DNA from: JAFAGX01 sp035623255
GTDB taxonomy: Bacteria; Acidobacteriota; Terriglobia; Terriglobales; Acidobacteriaceae
Direction of reading: 5' to 3'
Length of the DNA: 64,000 bases
NCBI GenBank assembly: GCA_035623255.1
Contig: DASPTU010000125.1
Location: 1 to 64,000, forward strand
Under the pieces are notes generated by a model, which was not told the origin of the DNA, ran no database searches, and saw only the letters and a list, made by a program, of their open reading frames with translations. Made by a program: the position numbers and the translations under genes. Positions 49,177-59,272 of the stretch are shown in pieces. Positions within the stretch are counted from its first letter, which is position 1. Each line of letters starts with the position of its first letter.

Positions 49177-50964
49177 ATGGTGACTGGACGAGGTCTTCTC
49201 GCCGCCGTTGTATCTTGCTTTTTGCTCTCGTTCGTAGCTGCTGCCCAACCGCCCAAACCTGTCGACACCATTCCCGTGGCACAGATCCATGCCGGGATGC
49301 GAGGGGTAGCCTACACCGTTTTTCAGGGTACGAAACCCGAGCCGATGGATGTAGAGGTTCTTGGCGTGCTGAAGAACGCCAACGGGCCCAAAGGCGACAT
49401 CATCCTGGTTCGCCTCGGGGGCGCCAAGGCTGAATATACCGGCGTTGTGGCCGGCATGAGCGGCAGCCCGGTTTACTTCGACGGGAAACTTGCCGGTGCA
49501 GTGGCCTTCCGCATCGGAGAGTTTTCCAAGGAGCCGATCGCGGGTGTAACCCCCATCTCCGAAATGCTGGAGATTAGCGCCATTGACCAGACTCCTACAT
49601 CAGTTCCGGTTGAAGCGAAAGCATCTACCGGGGCATCCAGCAAGACTGCCAGTCCGGGCGCCGGCTCTTCGCTTCAGAACTTCTCGAACTATCTCAAGCC
49701 AATTGAAACGCCGCTGGTTTTCAACGGGTTCTCCGAGGGCACGGTCCAGCGCTTCGCCTCACAGTTTGCCGCCTCTGGCATCGTACCGGTCATGGGTACG
49801 GGATCGGTGAGCGATGCCAAACAGCCAGACCCTCTGGAGCCGGGCTCCGCCGTTAGCGCCATCCTCGTACGCGGAGACATGGATATCGCCGCCACCTGCA
49901 CCGTAACGTACATGGATGCTGAACATCTGTTGGCCTGCGGTCATCCGCTCATGCAATTTGGGATGATCGACATTCCCATGACAAAGGCTCAGGTGTTGGC
50001 CACCTTGCCGTCGCCGCTGAACGCCTTCAAGATTGTCAACGCTACTGAGCCAGTCGGTGCCTTCGTCCAGGACCGTCACAACGGCATTCTCGGTGAATTT
50101 GCCAGGAAACCCGAAATGATCCCGGTGACCTTAACCATTCACGCCGAGTCCGGGGACAATCAAATTCATTACGAAATTCTCAATAACGCTCGTCTGAGCC
50201 CGGTTGCGATGATGGCCACTGTCTTCAATGCCTTGCATGGAGTCAATGAATACGGTGAAGAAATTACCTATCGGATGAAGGGAAGAATCGGAGTCGAGAA
50301 ATATCCCGATGTCGCCCTGCAAGATATGTTTGCCGCCGTCGATGGCGGACAGCCGCCTGCCATGCTGGCCGCGACTTCCTTAGGCGAACGCTTTAGCCGC
50401 ATCTACGATAATCCCTACAGCATGCCCGAAATTAGCGGTGTGCAACTCGACTTCGACATCGTCCACGAACGGCGCTTCGCGCGTCTGGAGAGCGCTCGCA
50501 CCGACGTAACGGAAGCGCGCCCCGGCGACAACATCACAATTGAAGCATTGCTGCGCCCCTATCGTGGCGACGCCATTCTGCAACACATTCCGGTTCAGAT
50601 TCCCACTTCCGCATCCAAAGGACCGCTCCGCATCCTCGTCAGCGACGGCGATAGCTTAGACCATCTCCGTCACGGCTCACCGCTGATGGCACGCAAGTTG
50701 GACTTGGCATCAACCATCGCGTTCCTCAACCAGGAACACGTCAATAATCGCGTCTATGTGTCTCTGCTCGAAGCCAATCCGGAAGCCATGATCGCGGACA
50801 AGATCATGCCGTCGCTTCCCCCCTCCATAATGAATGTCATGGACGGCATGCGGGGCACGCAGGACATGGTGGTTTCGAACGAGTCTTCTGTCAATGAGAC
50901 TTCGACCGCGCCCTTGGAGTACGTTGTCGCCGGTGCGCAGGTGCTCACGATCAACATCAAGTAG
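49177..50964 (+). CDS. Secreted SpoIVB-type S55 serine protease family protein
   Basis: A 595-residue exported protein. After a signal peptide (about 1-23) comes HAGMRGVAYTVFQGT and then GVVAGMSGSPVY, where Ser95 is the likely nucleophile. LLACGHPLMQFG supplies the presumed His256. The rest (about 300-595) is strand-rich and of unknown role. B. subtilis SpoIVB cleaves an anchored protein to trigger a signal; here the target is unknown. GGGGAA precedes the ATG. The beta-propeller gene follows on the same strand. Confidence 0.83.
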   Translation: MVTGRGLLAAVVSCFLLSFVAAAQPPKPVDTIPVAQIHAGMRGVAYTVFQGTKPEPMDVEVLGVLKNANGPKGDIILVRLGGAKAEYTGVVAGMSGSPVYFDGKLAGAVAFRIGEFSKEPIAGVTPISEMLEISAIDQTPTSVPVEAKASTGASSKTASPGAGSSLQNFSNYLKPIETPLVFNGFSEGTVQRFASQFAASGIVPVMGTGSVSDAKQPDPLEPGSAVSAILVRGDMDIAATCTVTYMDAEHLLACGHPLMQFGMIDIPMTKAQVLATLPSPLNAFKIVNATEPVGAFVQDRHNGILGEFARKPEMIPVTLTIHAESGDNQIHYEILNNARLSPVAMMATVFNALHGVNEYGEEITYRMKGRIGVEKYPDVALQDMFAAVDGGQPPAMLAATSLGERFSRIYDNPYSMPEISGVQLDFDIVHERRFARLESARTDVTEARPGDNITIEALLRPYRGDAILQHIPVQIPTSASKGPLRILVSDGDSLDHLRHGSPLMARKLDLASTIAFLNQEHVNNRVYVSLLEANPEAMIADKIMPSLPPSIMNVMDGMRGTQDMVVSNESSVNETSTAPLEYVVAGAQVLTINIK

Positions 50965-51074
50965 CTAAGCCGAACCGGGTTATCTGTTGGGCCGACCTAC
51001 TGACTACTGGCTAATCACTACACGTGCTGTGCTAATCTGACTCTTCCTCCCTACTTTGTTCATGAGGTTCCAAA

Positions 51075-53291
51075 TTGCAAATCCGTCTCAGTAAGTTGGT
51101 TCCTGTTCTGTGCCTCTTTGTCCCCGTTTTGGTGTTCGCCGATGGTACCCGCACTTGGGAGCAGTCCAAGTTCGACGATTTGATAAAAGGTACGCCCGAT
51201 TCCGTAGCTATCTCTAACACAGGCGGCCTCGAACTGGCTCCGGCCTTCAAAATGCTTTCAACCACTCCCTCCACATATTTGTGGTCGATCGCTGCCGACC
51301 GGAACGGAAATCTCTACGCAGCGGCAGGCTCACCCGCCCGCGTCTACCGTATTAGCGCCGACGGTAAATCGGCGGTCATTTTCGAGCCCCATGAACTTCA
51401 GGTCCAGGCGCTGGTGGTCGACAAAAACGGTGTGATCTTCGCCGCTACCAATCCGGATGGCAAGATTTATAAAGTGGAACATCGCAATGCCGGGGCAAAG
51501 ACAGACTCAGAAAAACCCGGCATTGATTCCGCCTGGAGTTCCTCCGTGTTTTTCGATCCTGATAGCAAATACATCTGGGCGCTTGCTTTCGACAAGGATC
51601 AGAACCTCTACGCGGCAACCGGCGATCCGGGTCAAATCCTTCGCATAAACCCCGATGGCAAAGAATCAATTTTCTTCAAGAGTGATGAAGCCAACATTCG
51701 GGTGCTAGCCTTTGACCCGAAAGGCGATCTTATTGCCGGATCCGATGGCAGCGGACTCATCTACAGGATTACTCCGAACGCGGATGCCTTTGTTCTTTAT
51801 AGTGCGGCCAAGAAAGAGATAACCGCTCTCGCCATCGACAAGGACGGTACCATCTACGCAGCCGGTGCCGGTGAAAAGCATGGCGGAGTAGCGTCAGCTA
51901 CTGGTGCCGGTTCTATTTCGATTTCGTCCCCAACGGCAGGCGCAGTGCAAACTTCTCCTTCCGCGTCACCCGCCGCTGTGGCTCCGGTCATCAGCGTCAC
52001 ATCTGCCCCGGCTGGGGGTTCGGAGATCTACCGGATCGCTCCCAACGGCTCCCCGGCACGCATCTGGAACTCTCATGAAGACCTCGTTTATGCCCTGGCC
52101 TTTGACCATCAAGGCCGTTTGCTTGCAGGAACCGGCAATCGAGGACACATTTTCGCCATCACCGGTGCAGATCAATACACAGATCTTCTCAAAGCCACAG
52201 CGAACCAGGTTACTGCCTTCAGTGCCGCCTTGGGGGGCGGGCTCTACGTTTCCACCAGTAACCTCGGAAAAGTATTTTTGTTAGGCGCGGAATCTGCCTC
52301 CGAAGGCACCTATCAGAGTGATGTCTTCGATGCGCATATTTTCTCCCGCTGGGGTCGGGCAGAATTTCGTGGCACTGGCAATGTCGATCTTTTCGTTCGT
52401 AGCGGTAACGTAGACAATCCCGACCGTAATTGGAGTCCGTGGAAGAAAATCGACTTGCAGAAGGATGCTCAGATCGGCGTGCCCGCTGCTCGCTTTGTGC
52501 AGTGGAAAGCTGTTTTGCATTACGGCGATCACCCACCTCGCGTGGACAGCGTAGCCCTAAGTTACCTCCCGGAGAATGTTCCCCCGGAATTTGATGAGGT
52601 CTCAGTGCAAGTCGGTGTCCGCTATCAGTCCGTGCCGAGACCCGCCGGGGCAGACCCCACGCAGCAGCATTTCGATATGGCTCCGCCCTCCACTCATGAC
52701 AAGGATTCCATCGGGGTGAAGTGGCTTGTGCATGACGACAATGACGACCAAATGGTGTACTCGGTCTACTATCGCGGCGATGGCCAGACCCGCTGGCTTC
52801 TGTTGAAAGATGGTTTGACCGACAAGTTCTATTCCTTCGACGCCTCGCTGCTACCGGACGGCGGATACACCGTCAAGATCGTGGCTTCCGACGCTCCATC
52901 GCACTCTCCCGGGGAGGCGCTCACCGCCGACCGAGAAAGCGCGCGCTTTGAGGTGGACACCACACCTCCGCAAATTTCGAACCTGACAGCGTCGGCCGAT
53001 GGCTCCAAAATTCACGTGAATTTTCGCGCCGCTGACAGTTTTTCGCCAATCAAGAGAGCTGAATATTCGGTTGATGCAGGCGATTGGCAGTACGTCGAGC
53101 CCGTGGGTCAAATCTCCGATTCAAAAACGGAAGCCTATGATTTCCAGGCTGCTGTTCCTGCCGATCTGCCGCCTCCGGTTAAGCCGCTGGAGAACAGCGC
53201 AGCGAATCAAGTCGAGCATGTCGTCGTCGTGCGGGTCTACGATCGTTACGACAATATGAGCTCCGCCAAAACGGTTATTCGCGCGAAGTGA
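51075..53291 (+). CDS. Secreted large beta-propeller protein
   Basis: A 738-residue exported protein. A signal peptide (about 1-22) leads to repeated blade motifs across residues 60-400, such as DRNGNLYAAAG, DKNGVIFAATN, DKDQNLYAATGD and HQGRLLAGTGN, each with a following YRI strand. A Ser/Ala/Pro-rich insert splits the propeller near residue 280. The C-terminal third has Ig-like strands (VDTTPPQISNLTAS). I cannot assign a function. The TTG start has GAGG upstream; it follows the S55 gene by 110 bases. Confidence 0.75.
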   Translation: MQIRLSKLVPVLCLFVPVLVFADGTRTWEQSKFDDLIKGTPDSVAISNTGGLELAPAFKMLSTTPSTYLWSIAADRNGNLYAAAGSPARVYRISADGKSAVIFEPHELQVQALVVDKNGVIFAATNPDGKIYKVEHRNAGAKTDSEKPGIDSAWSSSVFFDPDSKYIWALAFDKDQNLYAATGDPGQILRINPDGKESIFFKSDEANIRVLAFDPKGDLIAGSDGSGLIYRITPNADAFVLYSAAKKEITALAIDKDGTIYAAGAGEKHGGVASATGAGSISISSPTAGAVQTSPSASPAAVAPVISVTSAPAGGSEIYRIAPNGSPARIWNSHEDLVYALAFDHQGRLLAGTGNRGHIFAITGADQYTDLLKATANQVTAFSAALGGGLYVSTSNLGKVFLLGAESASEGTYQSDVFDAHIFSRWGRAEFRGTGNVDLFVRSGNVDNPDRNWSPWKKIDLQKDAQIGVPAARFVQWKAVLHYGDHPPRVDSVALSYLPENVPPEFDEVSVQVGVRYQSVPRPAGADPTQQHFDMAPPSTHDKDSIGVKWLVHDDNDDQMVYSVYYRGDGQTRWLLLKDGLTDKFYSFDASLLPDGGYTVKIVASDAPSHSPGEALTADRESARFEVDTTPPQISNLTASADGSKIHVNFRAADSFSPIKRAEYSVDAGDWQYVEPVGQISDSKTEAYDFQAAVPADLPPPVKPLENSAANQVEHVVVVRVYDRYDNMSSAKTVIRAK

Positions 53292-53316
53292 TCGAGTGAG
53301 ATGGGTGGGTGACTCT

Positions 53317-54576
53317 TTAAAGATCAATCCCTCGAGTGTGGGATAACACGTTGTCTGCCCGTCGCAATTCCGGAAACTTCCACGCCCAGATTGCGATCAC
53401 GAGCAGTGTGCCGACGCCTCCCAGAACGACCGCCGGCACAGTCCCGAACCAATGGGCCGTCACGCCTGATTCGAATTCGCCAAGCTGATTCGACGCGCCA
53501 ATGAACAGCATATCCACCGCATTCACGCGTCCGCGCATTTCATCGGGAGTTCCGAGTTGCACCAGAATCGCCCGGATCACGACACTCACCATGTCGCTTG
53601 CACCCACCAGCAGCAGTGAGACCAGCGACAGCACGAGATTGTGGGAAATCCCAAAAACAATCGTGAAAACTCCGAACCCGGCCACAGACCACAGCATGAT
53701 CGGTCCTGACTTGCCTCGGATGGGCCGATGCGCAAGCAGAATCGCCATGATGCCTGCGCCTACGCCAGGAGCGCTGCGCAACAAACCAAGCCCCCATGGG
53801 CCGGTGTGCAATATCTCTCGCGCATAGACGGGAAGAAGCGCGACGGCTCCGCCGAGTAGCACGGCAAACAGATCCAGCGAAATGGATCCCAGAATAAGCT
53901 TGTGTGCCCAAATGTAGCGGAATCCGGCCAATATGGTCGCCGTCGATATCGGTCCTCGGGAACCGGGCATCCCTTGTGCTCTAATCCGCTGGGTCGTAAG
54001 CGACGCCCCCGCACCAACTACCATCGCGACCGCGTACACTCCGGCAGCACCATGAAAGAGCGCGTACAAAAGCCCTCCACAGGTAGGACCCAGAATTGTT
54101 GCGGCTTGGAAGATGGTCGAATGCCACGCGACTGCATTCGAAAAATGCTCCTGTGGTACCAGTTGCGGAAGTAGGGAGCGGCTCGCCGGAAAGCTGAAGG
54201 CTCGTATTGACCCCAACAGAATCACCACCGCGTAGATTGGATAGACTGATCCAGTTCGAAGTAGCGAAATTACCAGCAGTAACCCCGAGCAAACAGCCGA
54301 CGCCGCATAACAGGCAACGAGGACTTTCCGGCGGTCGTAGCGGTCCACCGCATGTCCGGCGGGTAAGAATAGCGCAAACCCGGGAAGAAACTGTGCCAGA
54401 CCGATTAGTCCCAGGTCGAGAGGACGGCGGGTAATCTCATACACCTGCCACGCCACCGCGACCGCCTGCATTTCCAGCGCAATGACGATGCAAAAGCGCG
54501 CGGCCAAGTATGCTTTGAAATCCCGATACCCCAGAGCAATTCGCCCCGCGGACGTGGACTCGGCAGCTGTCGCCAT
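53317..54576 (-). CDS. MFS transporter, EntS-like exporter family
   Basis: A 419-residue membrane protein with about 12 hydrophobic spans. The loop HAVDRYDRRKVLV after the second helix is the major-facilitator signature of the EntS/MFS_3 group, and AWHSTIFQAATILGPT is typical. Members export siderophores or small molecules. No siderophore genes are nearby, so the substrate is open. Convergent with the propeller gene and divergent from the ICMT-like gene across 18 bases. Confidence 0.85.
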   Translation of the reverse strand: MATAAESTSAGRIALGYRDFKAYLAARFCIVIALEMQAVAVAWQVYEITRRPLDLGLIGLAQFLPGFALFLPAGHAVDRYDRRKVLVACYAASAVCSGLLLVISLLRTGSVYPIYAVVILLGSIRAFSFPASRSLLPQLVPQEHFSNAVAWHSTIFQAATILGPTCGGLLYALFHGAAGVYAVAMVVGAGASLTTQRIRAQGMPGSRGPISTATILAGFRYIWAHKLILGSISLDLFAVLLGGAVALLPVYAREILHTGPWGLGLLRSAPGVGAGIMAILLAHRPIRGKSGPIMLWSVAGFGVFTIVFGISHNLVLSLVSLLLVGASDMVSVVIRAILVQLGTPDEMRGRVNAVDMLFIGASNQLGEFESGVTAHWFGTVPAVVLGGVGTLLVIAIWAWKFPELRRADNVLSHTRGIDL

Positions 54577-54594
54577 CTCGTTACTTTACAATGG

Positions 54595-55197
54595 ATGAAT
54601 CCCGCGATGACTCGATGGCTCGATCTTGCGGCATGGATCGCCTGCATCATCTATTCCACCATCCCCACTTTCTGGTTCATGGTTCATCCGCGAGCGGAGT
54701 ATTGGCGCTCGCGGAGGCGCTCGCCATATCTCACTCTGCTGCCTGCCTGGATTTTTATGTGGATCGTTCTCGCGGTATTGACGGCTCCGTGGCGTCTTGC
54801 GAGGCTTTATTCAAGTAAGTGGGGGTGGATCCTGGCAATCCTGCTGTTCGCAATGGGATTTTGGCTCTATTCGCAATCTGGCAAGCATTTCAGCGCGAAG
54901 CAGTTGGGGGGTATTCCCGAGCTTGTTCCCGCCCATCACGAGCAGCATCTCGTGACCACCGGCATTCGCGCTCGGGTGCGGCATCCCGTCTACCTTGCTC
55001 ATCTTTGCGAAATGCTGGCCTGGAGTTTGGGAACAGGTTTGATCGTCTGCTTTGGGCTCACTGCAATTGCGGTGCTTACCGGCTCAATTATGATTCGAAT
55101 GGAAGACGCGGAACTGTCCCGAAGATTTGGGCCGTCCTACGAGGACTATAGGCAGAATGTTCCGGCGCTTCTGCCAAGGCTAGGCCGCCGTTCTTGA
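54595..55197 (+). CDS. Isoprenylcysteine-carboxyl-methyltransferase-like membrane protein
   Basis: A 200-residue membrane protein with about five spans. The C-terminal block GIRARVRHPVYLAHL and the RMEDAELSRRFGPSYEDY stretch match the ICMT/PEMT SAM-binding motif. Bacteria lack prenylated CAAX proteins, so the acceptor is probably a lipid or small molecule. Start may be ATG 54595 or 54607, since a TACAAT box lies at 54587-54592, next to the first. Confidence 0.8.
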   Translation: MNPAMTRWLDLAAWIACIIYSTIPTFWFMVHPRAEYWRSRRRSPYLTLLPAWIFMWIVLAVLTAPWRLARLYSSKWGWILAILLFAMGFWLYSQSGKHFSAKQLGGIPELVPAHHEQHLVTTGIRARVRHPVYLAHLCEMLAWSLGTGLIVCFGLTAIAVLTGSIMIRMEDAELSRRFGPSYEDYRQNVPALLPRLGRRS

Positions 55198-55245
55198 TCG
55201 ATTAAGGCCGGATCCGCTAAGAGATCCTGTCGTTATCGCGCCTGT

Positions 55246-57312
55246 TCAGGAGAGGTGAGACGATTCGACGAACGCATGCTCGGACTTCAATCCCCGAACG
55301 CGCTTGATGTCCATCAACTCCGCCGCTTTCTTTGCAATGTGCTCGGCGCTGACCTCGAATTCCTTGATCAGCTCCCAGGGCGCGCCCGAGTCGCCGAAAC
55401 GGTCCTTCACGCCAATTGCTCCCGTGATGACCGGCATTCCGTATAACAGCGGAGTTTCCGTAATCACGTTGCTGACACGCCAAGCTAGAGGACCAATCTG
55501 GTGCTCTTCTGCAGTCACAATCACTCCGGTTTCGCGGGCCGCACGCAGAATCGCAGCTTCATCAATTGGCTTAAGCGTATGCATGTTAATAACGCGGGTC
55601 TCGTAACCGTACTCTCTCTTCAAAATCCATGCCGCCCGCATTGCCTCGGGAACCATTGGCCCGCATGCAATGATTGTTAAATCTTCGTCCTCATCCTCGT
55701 GATCGGCGGCAAAAATGGTCTCGAATGCGTCGGCAAAATTCGCGTCCTCGCCGCGCAAACGAATCACATTGGCCTGTCCAAACTGAAATGGAGTGTACTG
55801 ATCTGTAACGATGGGAGTCGACTCGCGAGCAAACCGTATGTATTTCGGGCCGCGATGCTTCAACAGCAGGTAATCGGTTGCCTTCTTGGTCTCATTCACA
55901 TCACAGGGCACCACAACCGACATGTTGGGCAGCCCGCACATGGCGAACAGATCTTCCAGCGCCTGGTGCGTCGCTCCATCTGGCCCTACCGACACTCCGC
56001 CGTGAGCCCCCGCAATCAGGACATTAAAGCTCCCGTAACATATCGATGTTCGAATCTGGTCCAGATTTCTGGCAGCCGCGAACGTTGCATACGTCCCCAG
56101 CACGGGCAGCTTGCCTTCCTTCGCTAGTCCTGCCGCTGCGGATGTCGCCGATTGCTCTGCAATCCCCATGCTGATCCAGCGGTTCTTGCGCTCTGGTTTA
56201 CTGGTGTAGAACTCACTAATCGTGATCGACCCGGAAATATCCAGGCCCAGGCAAACCACGCGCTCGTCATCACCATTCTCCGCCAGGGATTGCCCAAAAC
56301 CCATGCGCGTGGGCTTCATCTGCGCTTTCATGGTCTCTGTGGCATTCCACCAGTAATTCCGGGTGAACTTCGGCATCTTCGCCTCAAGCTGGCGATCGAC
56401 CTCATGCTGATATTGCTTTGCTTTCTCCAGCAGCCGCTGCACCGGAATTCTCTCAGTGACACCCAGCTCCGCGAGCCCTTTCATCATCTCCTCGTAGTTC
56501 GGCGATTTTCCGTGCCATCCGGCAACACCCTCTATGAAACTTACGCCCTTGCCCTTGACCGTGTTGGCCACGATCAAGGTTGGCTTGCGGAGGGCGGTTG
56601 ACTTCGCCTCTTCAAGGGCCTCGACCACCAGCTTCATATCGTGGCCGTCGATATGCATGACCTCCCATCCGAAACTTCGGTACTTTTCTTCCAAGGGATC
56701 AATATTCATCACTTCGGAAACCAGGCCGTCGATCTGCAGGCGATTCTTGTCCACAATGCCAATAAGGTTATCGAGTCCGTAGTGGGCGGCTTCCATCGCG
56801 GCTTCCCAGATTTGACCCTCCTGCTGCTCACCGTCGCCCATAATGCAGAAGGTTTTGTAATTCTTCTCATTCAGCTTTCCGGCCAGTGCAATCCCTACGG
56901 CTACACTTAGACCTTGTCCCAGCGATCCCGTTGATACCTCCACCCCGGGCAGTTTCAGCCAATGCGGGTGGCCCTGATATGGCGACCAGAGCTTGCGCAG
57001 CAGAACGACGTCATCAATCGGGCAAAATCCGGCAAAGGCCAATCCGAGATACAAGCTGGGCGCTTTGTGACCGGTCGACCAAATGATCCGGTCGCGGTCC
57101 GCCCAGGACGGATCCCATGGATCGTGCTCAGCTACTCGAAGGTAGAGTGCAGCGGCGATGTCCATGATCGAAAGCGTGCCGCCCGCGTGCCCTGAGCCGG
57201 CCGCACACAGCGCCACCAGATCGTAGCCGCGCATCAGCCTGGCGGCGTCTTCCAGTTCTTCAACCGTATATTTGCGAATAATTTCGCCGGATACAGAATT
57301 CCTGATGGCCAT
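55246..57312 (-). CDS. tkt: Transketolase
   Basis: A 688-residue thiamine-diphosphate enzyme moving two-carbon units in the pentose phosphate pathway. GSGHAGGTLS is the N-terminal substrate motif and GDGEQQEGQIWEAAM...DKN is the ThDP/Mg motif. The pyrimidine domain has ISGSITISEFY and GIAEQSATSAAAGLA. The layout resembles the split-type transketolases, with both halves joined in one chain. AGGGGA lies eight bases before the ATG. Confidence 0.93.
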   Translation of the reverse strand: MAIRNSVSGEIIRKYTVEELEDAARLMRGYDLVALCAAGSGHAGGTLSIMDIAAALYLRVAEHDPWDPSWADRDRIIWSTGHKAPSLYLGLAFAGFCPIDDVVLLRKLWSPYQGHPHWLKLPGVEVSTGSLGQGLSVAVGIALAGKLNEKNYKTFCIMGDGEQQEGQIWEAAMEAAHYGLDNLIGIVDKNRLQIDGLVSEVMNIDPLEEKYRSFGWEVMHIDGHDMKLVVEALEEAKSTALRKPTLIVANTVKGKGVSFIEGVAGWHGKSPNYEEMMKGLAELGVTERIPVQRLLEKAKQYQHEVDRQLEAKMPKFTRNYWWNATETMKAQMKPTRMGFGQSLAENGDDERVVCLGLDISGSITISEFYTSKPERKNRWISMGIAEQSATSAAAGLAKEGKLPVLGTYATFAAARNLDQIRTSICYGSFNVLIAGAHGGVSVGPDGATHQALEDLFAMCGLPNMSVVVPCDVNETKKATDYLLLKHRGPKYIRFARESTPIVTDQYTPFQFGQANVIRLRGEDANFADAFETIFAADHEDEDEDLTIIACGPMVPEAMRAAWILKREYGYETRVINMHTLKPIDEAAILRAARETGVIVTAEEHQIGPLAWRVSNVITETPLLYGMPVITGAIGVKDRFGDSGAPWELIKEFEVSAEHIAKKAAELMDIKRVRGLKSEHAFVESSHLS

Positions 57313-57501
57313 AGTCGGGTCCCCTGGCGCGGCGTGGAGGAATCAATGCCTGCGCATGACTGCGATGGATTTCCACAAAATCGAGTCTAGGTGGGAATGT
57401 CTCTCGTACTCAGTGCGCCTTATCACAACGCGGTGTGACGTTGGTTGCCTGCGAACCCCTGTTGTTGTGATCCCCAGTGGAGCGAGTGGTTTAAACAGCC
57501 G

Positions 57502-58020
57502 CTAGAACCGCCAGCGGGTTGCGGCGTTCAGCGATTTCTTCTCGTCAAGGGCAAATACAACTGTCGGGCGGACCGCGTAAATCGGCTCCTTGAGCGTCAA
57601 GATCGGCTCTTCAAACGAGGACATGTCCCAATCGTATTTCTTCTCATAAAGTCGAAGAAACCTGCGGCGCAGTTCGACATCGCCAACTTCTTCTGCAATT
57701 CCTTCCAGAACGACAGCATGGTCGGCCTGGTCGGTTCCGATCGCGCAGCGATCATTGGCGCTAAGATTTTTCGCCTTGCGCGACTGCCTCCCCGAGCTGA
57801 AATAAAACCTTCCGTCCATCCACAGTCCCCAAACGATCATCAAATGCGGCCGGCCATCTGGACGCACTGTCACCACCCAGTAGTTGTGGCTTTTCTTCAA
57901 CTGGTGTTCCGCCCACTTCCAGGGCAACAGGCCCTTAGTCCCTTTCGGCAGGCCGTAACCTGGCATGTAGGGACGGCTCGCCTTCGGCACAGTCGAAGCC
58001 TTTACCTTGGAATGGCGCAT
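57502..58020 (-). CDS. Pyridoxamine 5'-phosphate oxidase-like flavoprotein
   Basis: A 172-residue split-barrel protein. HNYWVVTVRPDGRPHLMIVWGLW, FYFSSGRQSRKAKNL and the downstream GIAEEVGD strand match the PNPOx-like superfamily, which binds FMN or F420. It is too short and divergent to be pdxH. The substrate cannot be assigned. It precedes the aminotransferase in genome order but is the downstream gene, 46 bases after it. Confidence 0.8.
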   Translation of the reverse strand: MRHSKVKASTVPKASRPYMPGYGLPKGTKGLLPWKWAEHQLKKSHNYWVVTVRPDGRPHLMIVWGLWMDGRFYFSSGRQSRKAKNLSANDRCAIGTDQADHAVVLEGIAEEVGDVELRRRFLRLYEKKYDWDMSSFEEPILTLKEPIYAVRPTVVFALDEKKSLNAATRWRF

Positions 58021-58066
58021 GATTACACCAAGATTGGTTACTGAGCCGCGAGCTATCCTTCGCGCT

Positions 58067-59272
58067 TTACAGATTCTTTCTCGTCCACTGATCGATCCGC
58101 TCCAGCGCTTTATTCAAGTTGTCTAAAGAGTTGGCCACACTGAAGCGCAGGTATCCTTCTCCATACTCCCCAAAGGCAGTCCCGGAAAGGCAAGCCACGC
58201 CCGCCTCTTCCAAGAGCGCATCCGCCAGCTTCTTCGATCTCCAACCAGTCTTGGTAATGTTCGGGAACACATAAAACGCACCCTTCGGCATGCGGCACGA
58301 GAATCCCTTGATGCGATTTAGCCCTGCCACAAACGCGTCCCGTCTGCGTTGAAACTCACTCCGCATGTGTTCAACCGAAGATTGATCTCCGCGAATAGCT
58401 TCAATGCCAGCCACCTGGGTAAAGCTTGCCGTGCACGAATTGGAATTCGTCATCAGACGCGTGATATGCGTCGCCAGATCCGGGCGCATCACGCCATAAC
58501 CCATTCGCCATCCCGTCATGGCATAGGTCTTGGAAAAGCCGTCCAGGAGAATGGTGCGCTCTTTGAAGCCCGGAACCGACATGATCGAGTAGTGCTCACC
58601 GTCGAAAATCAATCGGCAATAAATCTCATCCGACAAAACCATAACATTGCGATCGCCGATGGCTTCTGCGATCTCCCGAATGTCCTTTCGGTTAAGCACG
58701 CCGCCGGTGGGATTATGGGGCGAATTCAAAATGATAAGCTTCGTTCGATCGGTGATCAGGGCCGCCAACTCGTCCACGTCGAGGCTGAAATCTCTTTCCT
58801 CGTGCAACCGGACCGGCACTGCCTTGGCGCCGAGATAGTTAATCATCGACTCATAGATCGGGAACCCCGGATTCGGATAGATGACTTCATCGCCCTCATC
58901 TGCCAAGGCCAGCAGGCTGAAGAAGATGATCGGCTTGCCTCCCGGAACGACAACTACCTCGTCGCTCGTCACGGGCACGCCGCGTGATCGGCTGACTTCT
59001 TCCGCGATTGCCTGCCGTAACTCCGGCAAACCCGCCGACGGACCGTAATGCGTCCAGCCACTGTGTAGGGCTTTAACCGCTGCTTCGACAATATTTCCAG
59101 GGGTATCGAAGTCCGGCTCGCCAATTTCCAAATGGACGATCTCTTTGCCCTGGCGCTCCAGCGCCCGGGCCTTGTTCAATACCTCGAAAGCTGTCTCGGT
59201 ACCAAGCCGCGACATGCGCTCGGCCAGACGCAGCTCGTATTGGGTAGCCTTTTCCATCGTAAGGGTAGACAT
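58067..59272 (-). CDS. Class I/II pyridoxal-phosphate aminotransferase
   Basis: A 401-residue fold I aminotransferase. HLEIGEPDFDTP, SPHNPTGGVL, the PLP Lys in DGFSKTYAMTGWRMGY and the C-terminal substrate Arg in YLRFSVA are intact, as in the aspartate/aromatic subgroup Ib. A strong GGGGAGG six bases before ATG 59272 rejects the longer frame from 59344. The amino donor and substrate remain open. Confidence 0.9.
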   Translation of the reverse strand: MSTLTMEKATQYELRLAERMSRLGTETAFEVLNKARALERQGKEIVHLEIGEPDFDTPGNIVEAAVKALHSGWTHYGPSAGLPELRQAIAEEVSRSRGVPVTSDEVVVVPGGKPIIFFSLLALADEGDEVIYPNPGFPIYESMINYLGAKAVPVRLHEERDFSLDVDELAALITDRTKLIILNSPHNPTGGVLNRKDIREIAEAIGDRNVMVLSDEIYCRLIFDGEHYSIMSVPGFKERTILLDGFSKTYAMTGWRMGYGVMRPDLATHITRLMTNSNSCTASFTQVAGIEAIRGDQSSVEHMRSEFQRRRDAFVAGLNRIKGFSCRMPKGAFYVFPNITKTGWRSKKLADALLEEAGVACLSGTAFGEYGEGYLRFSVANSLDNLNKALERIDQWTRKNL

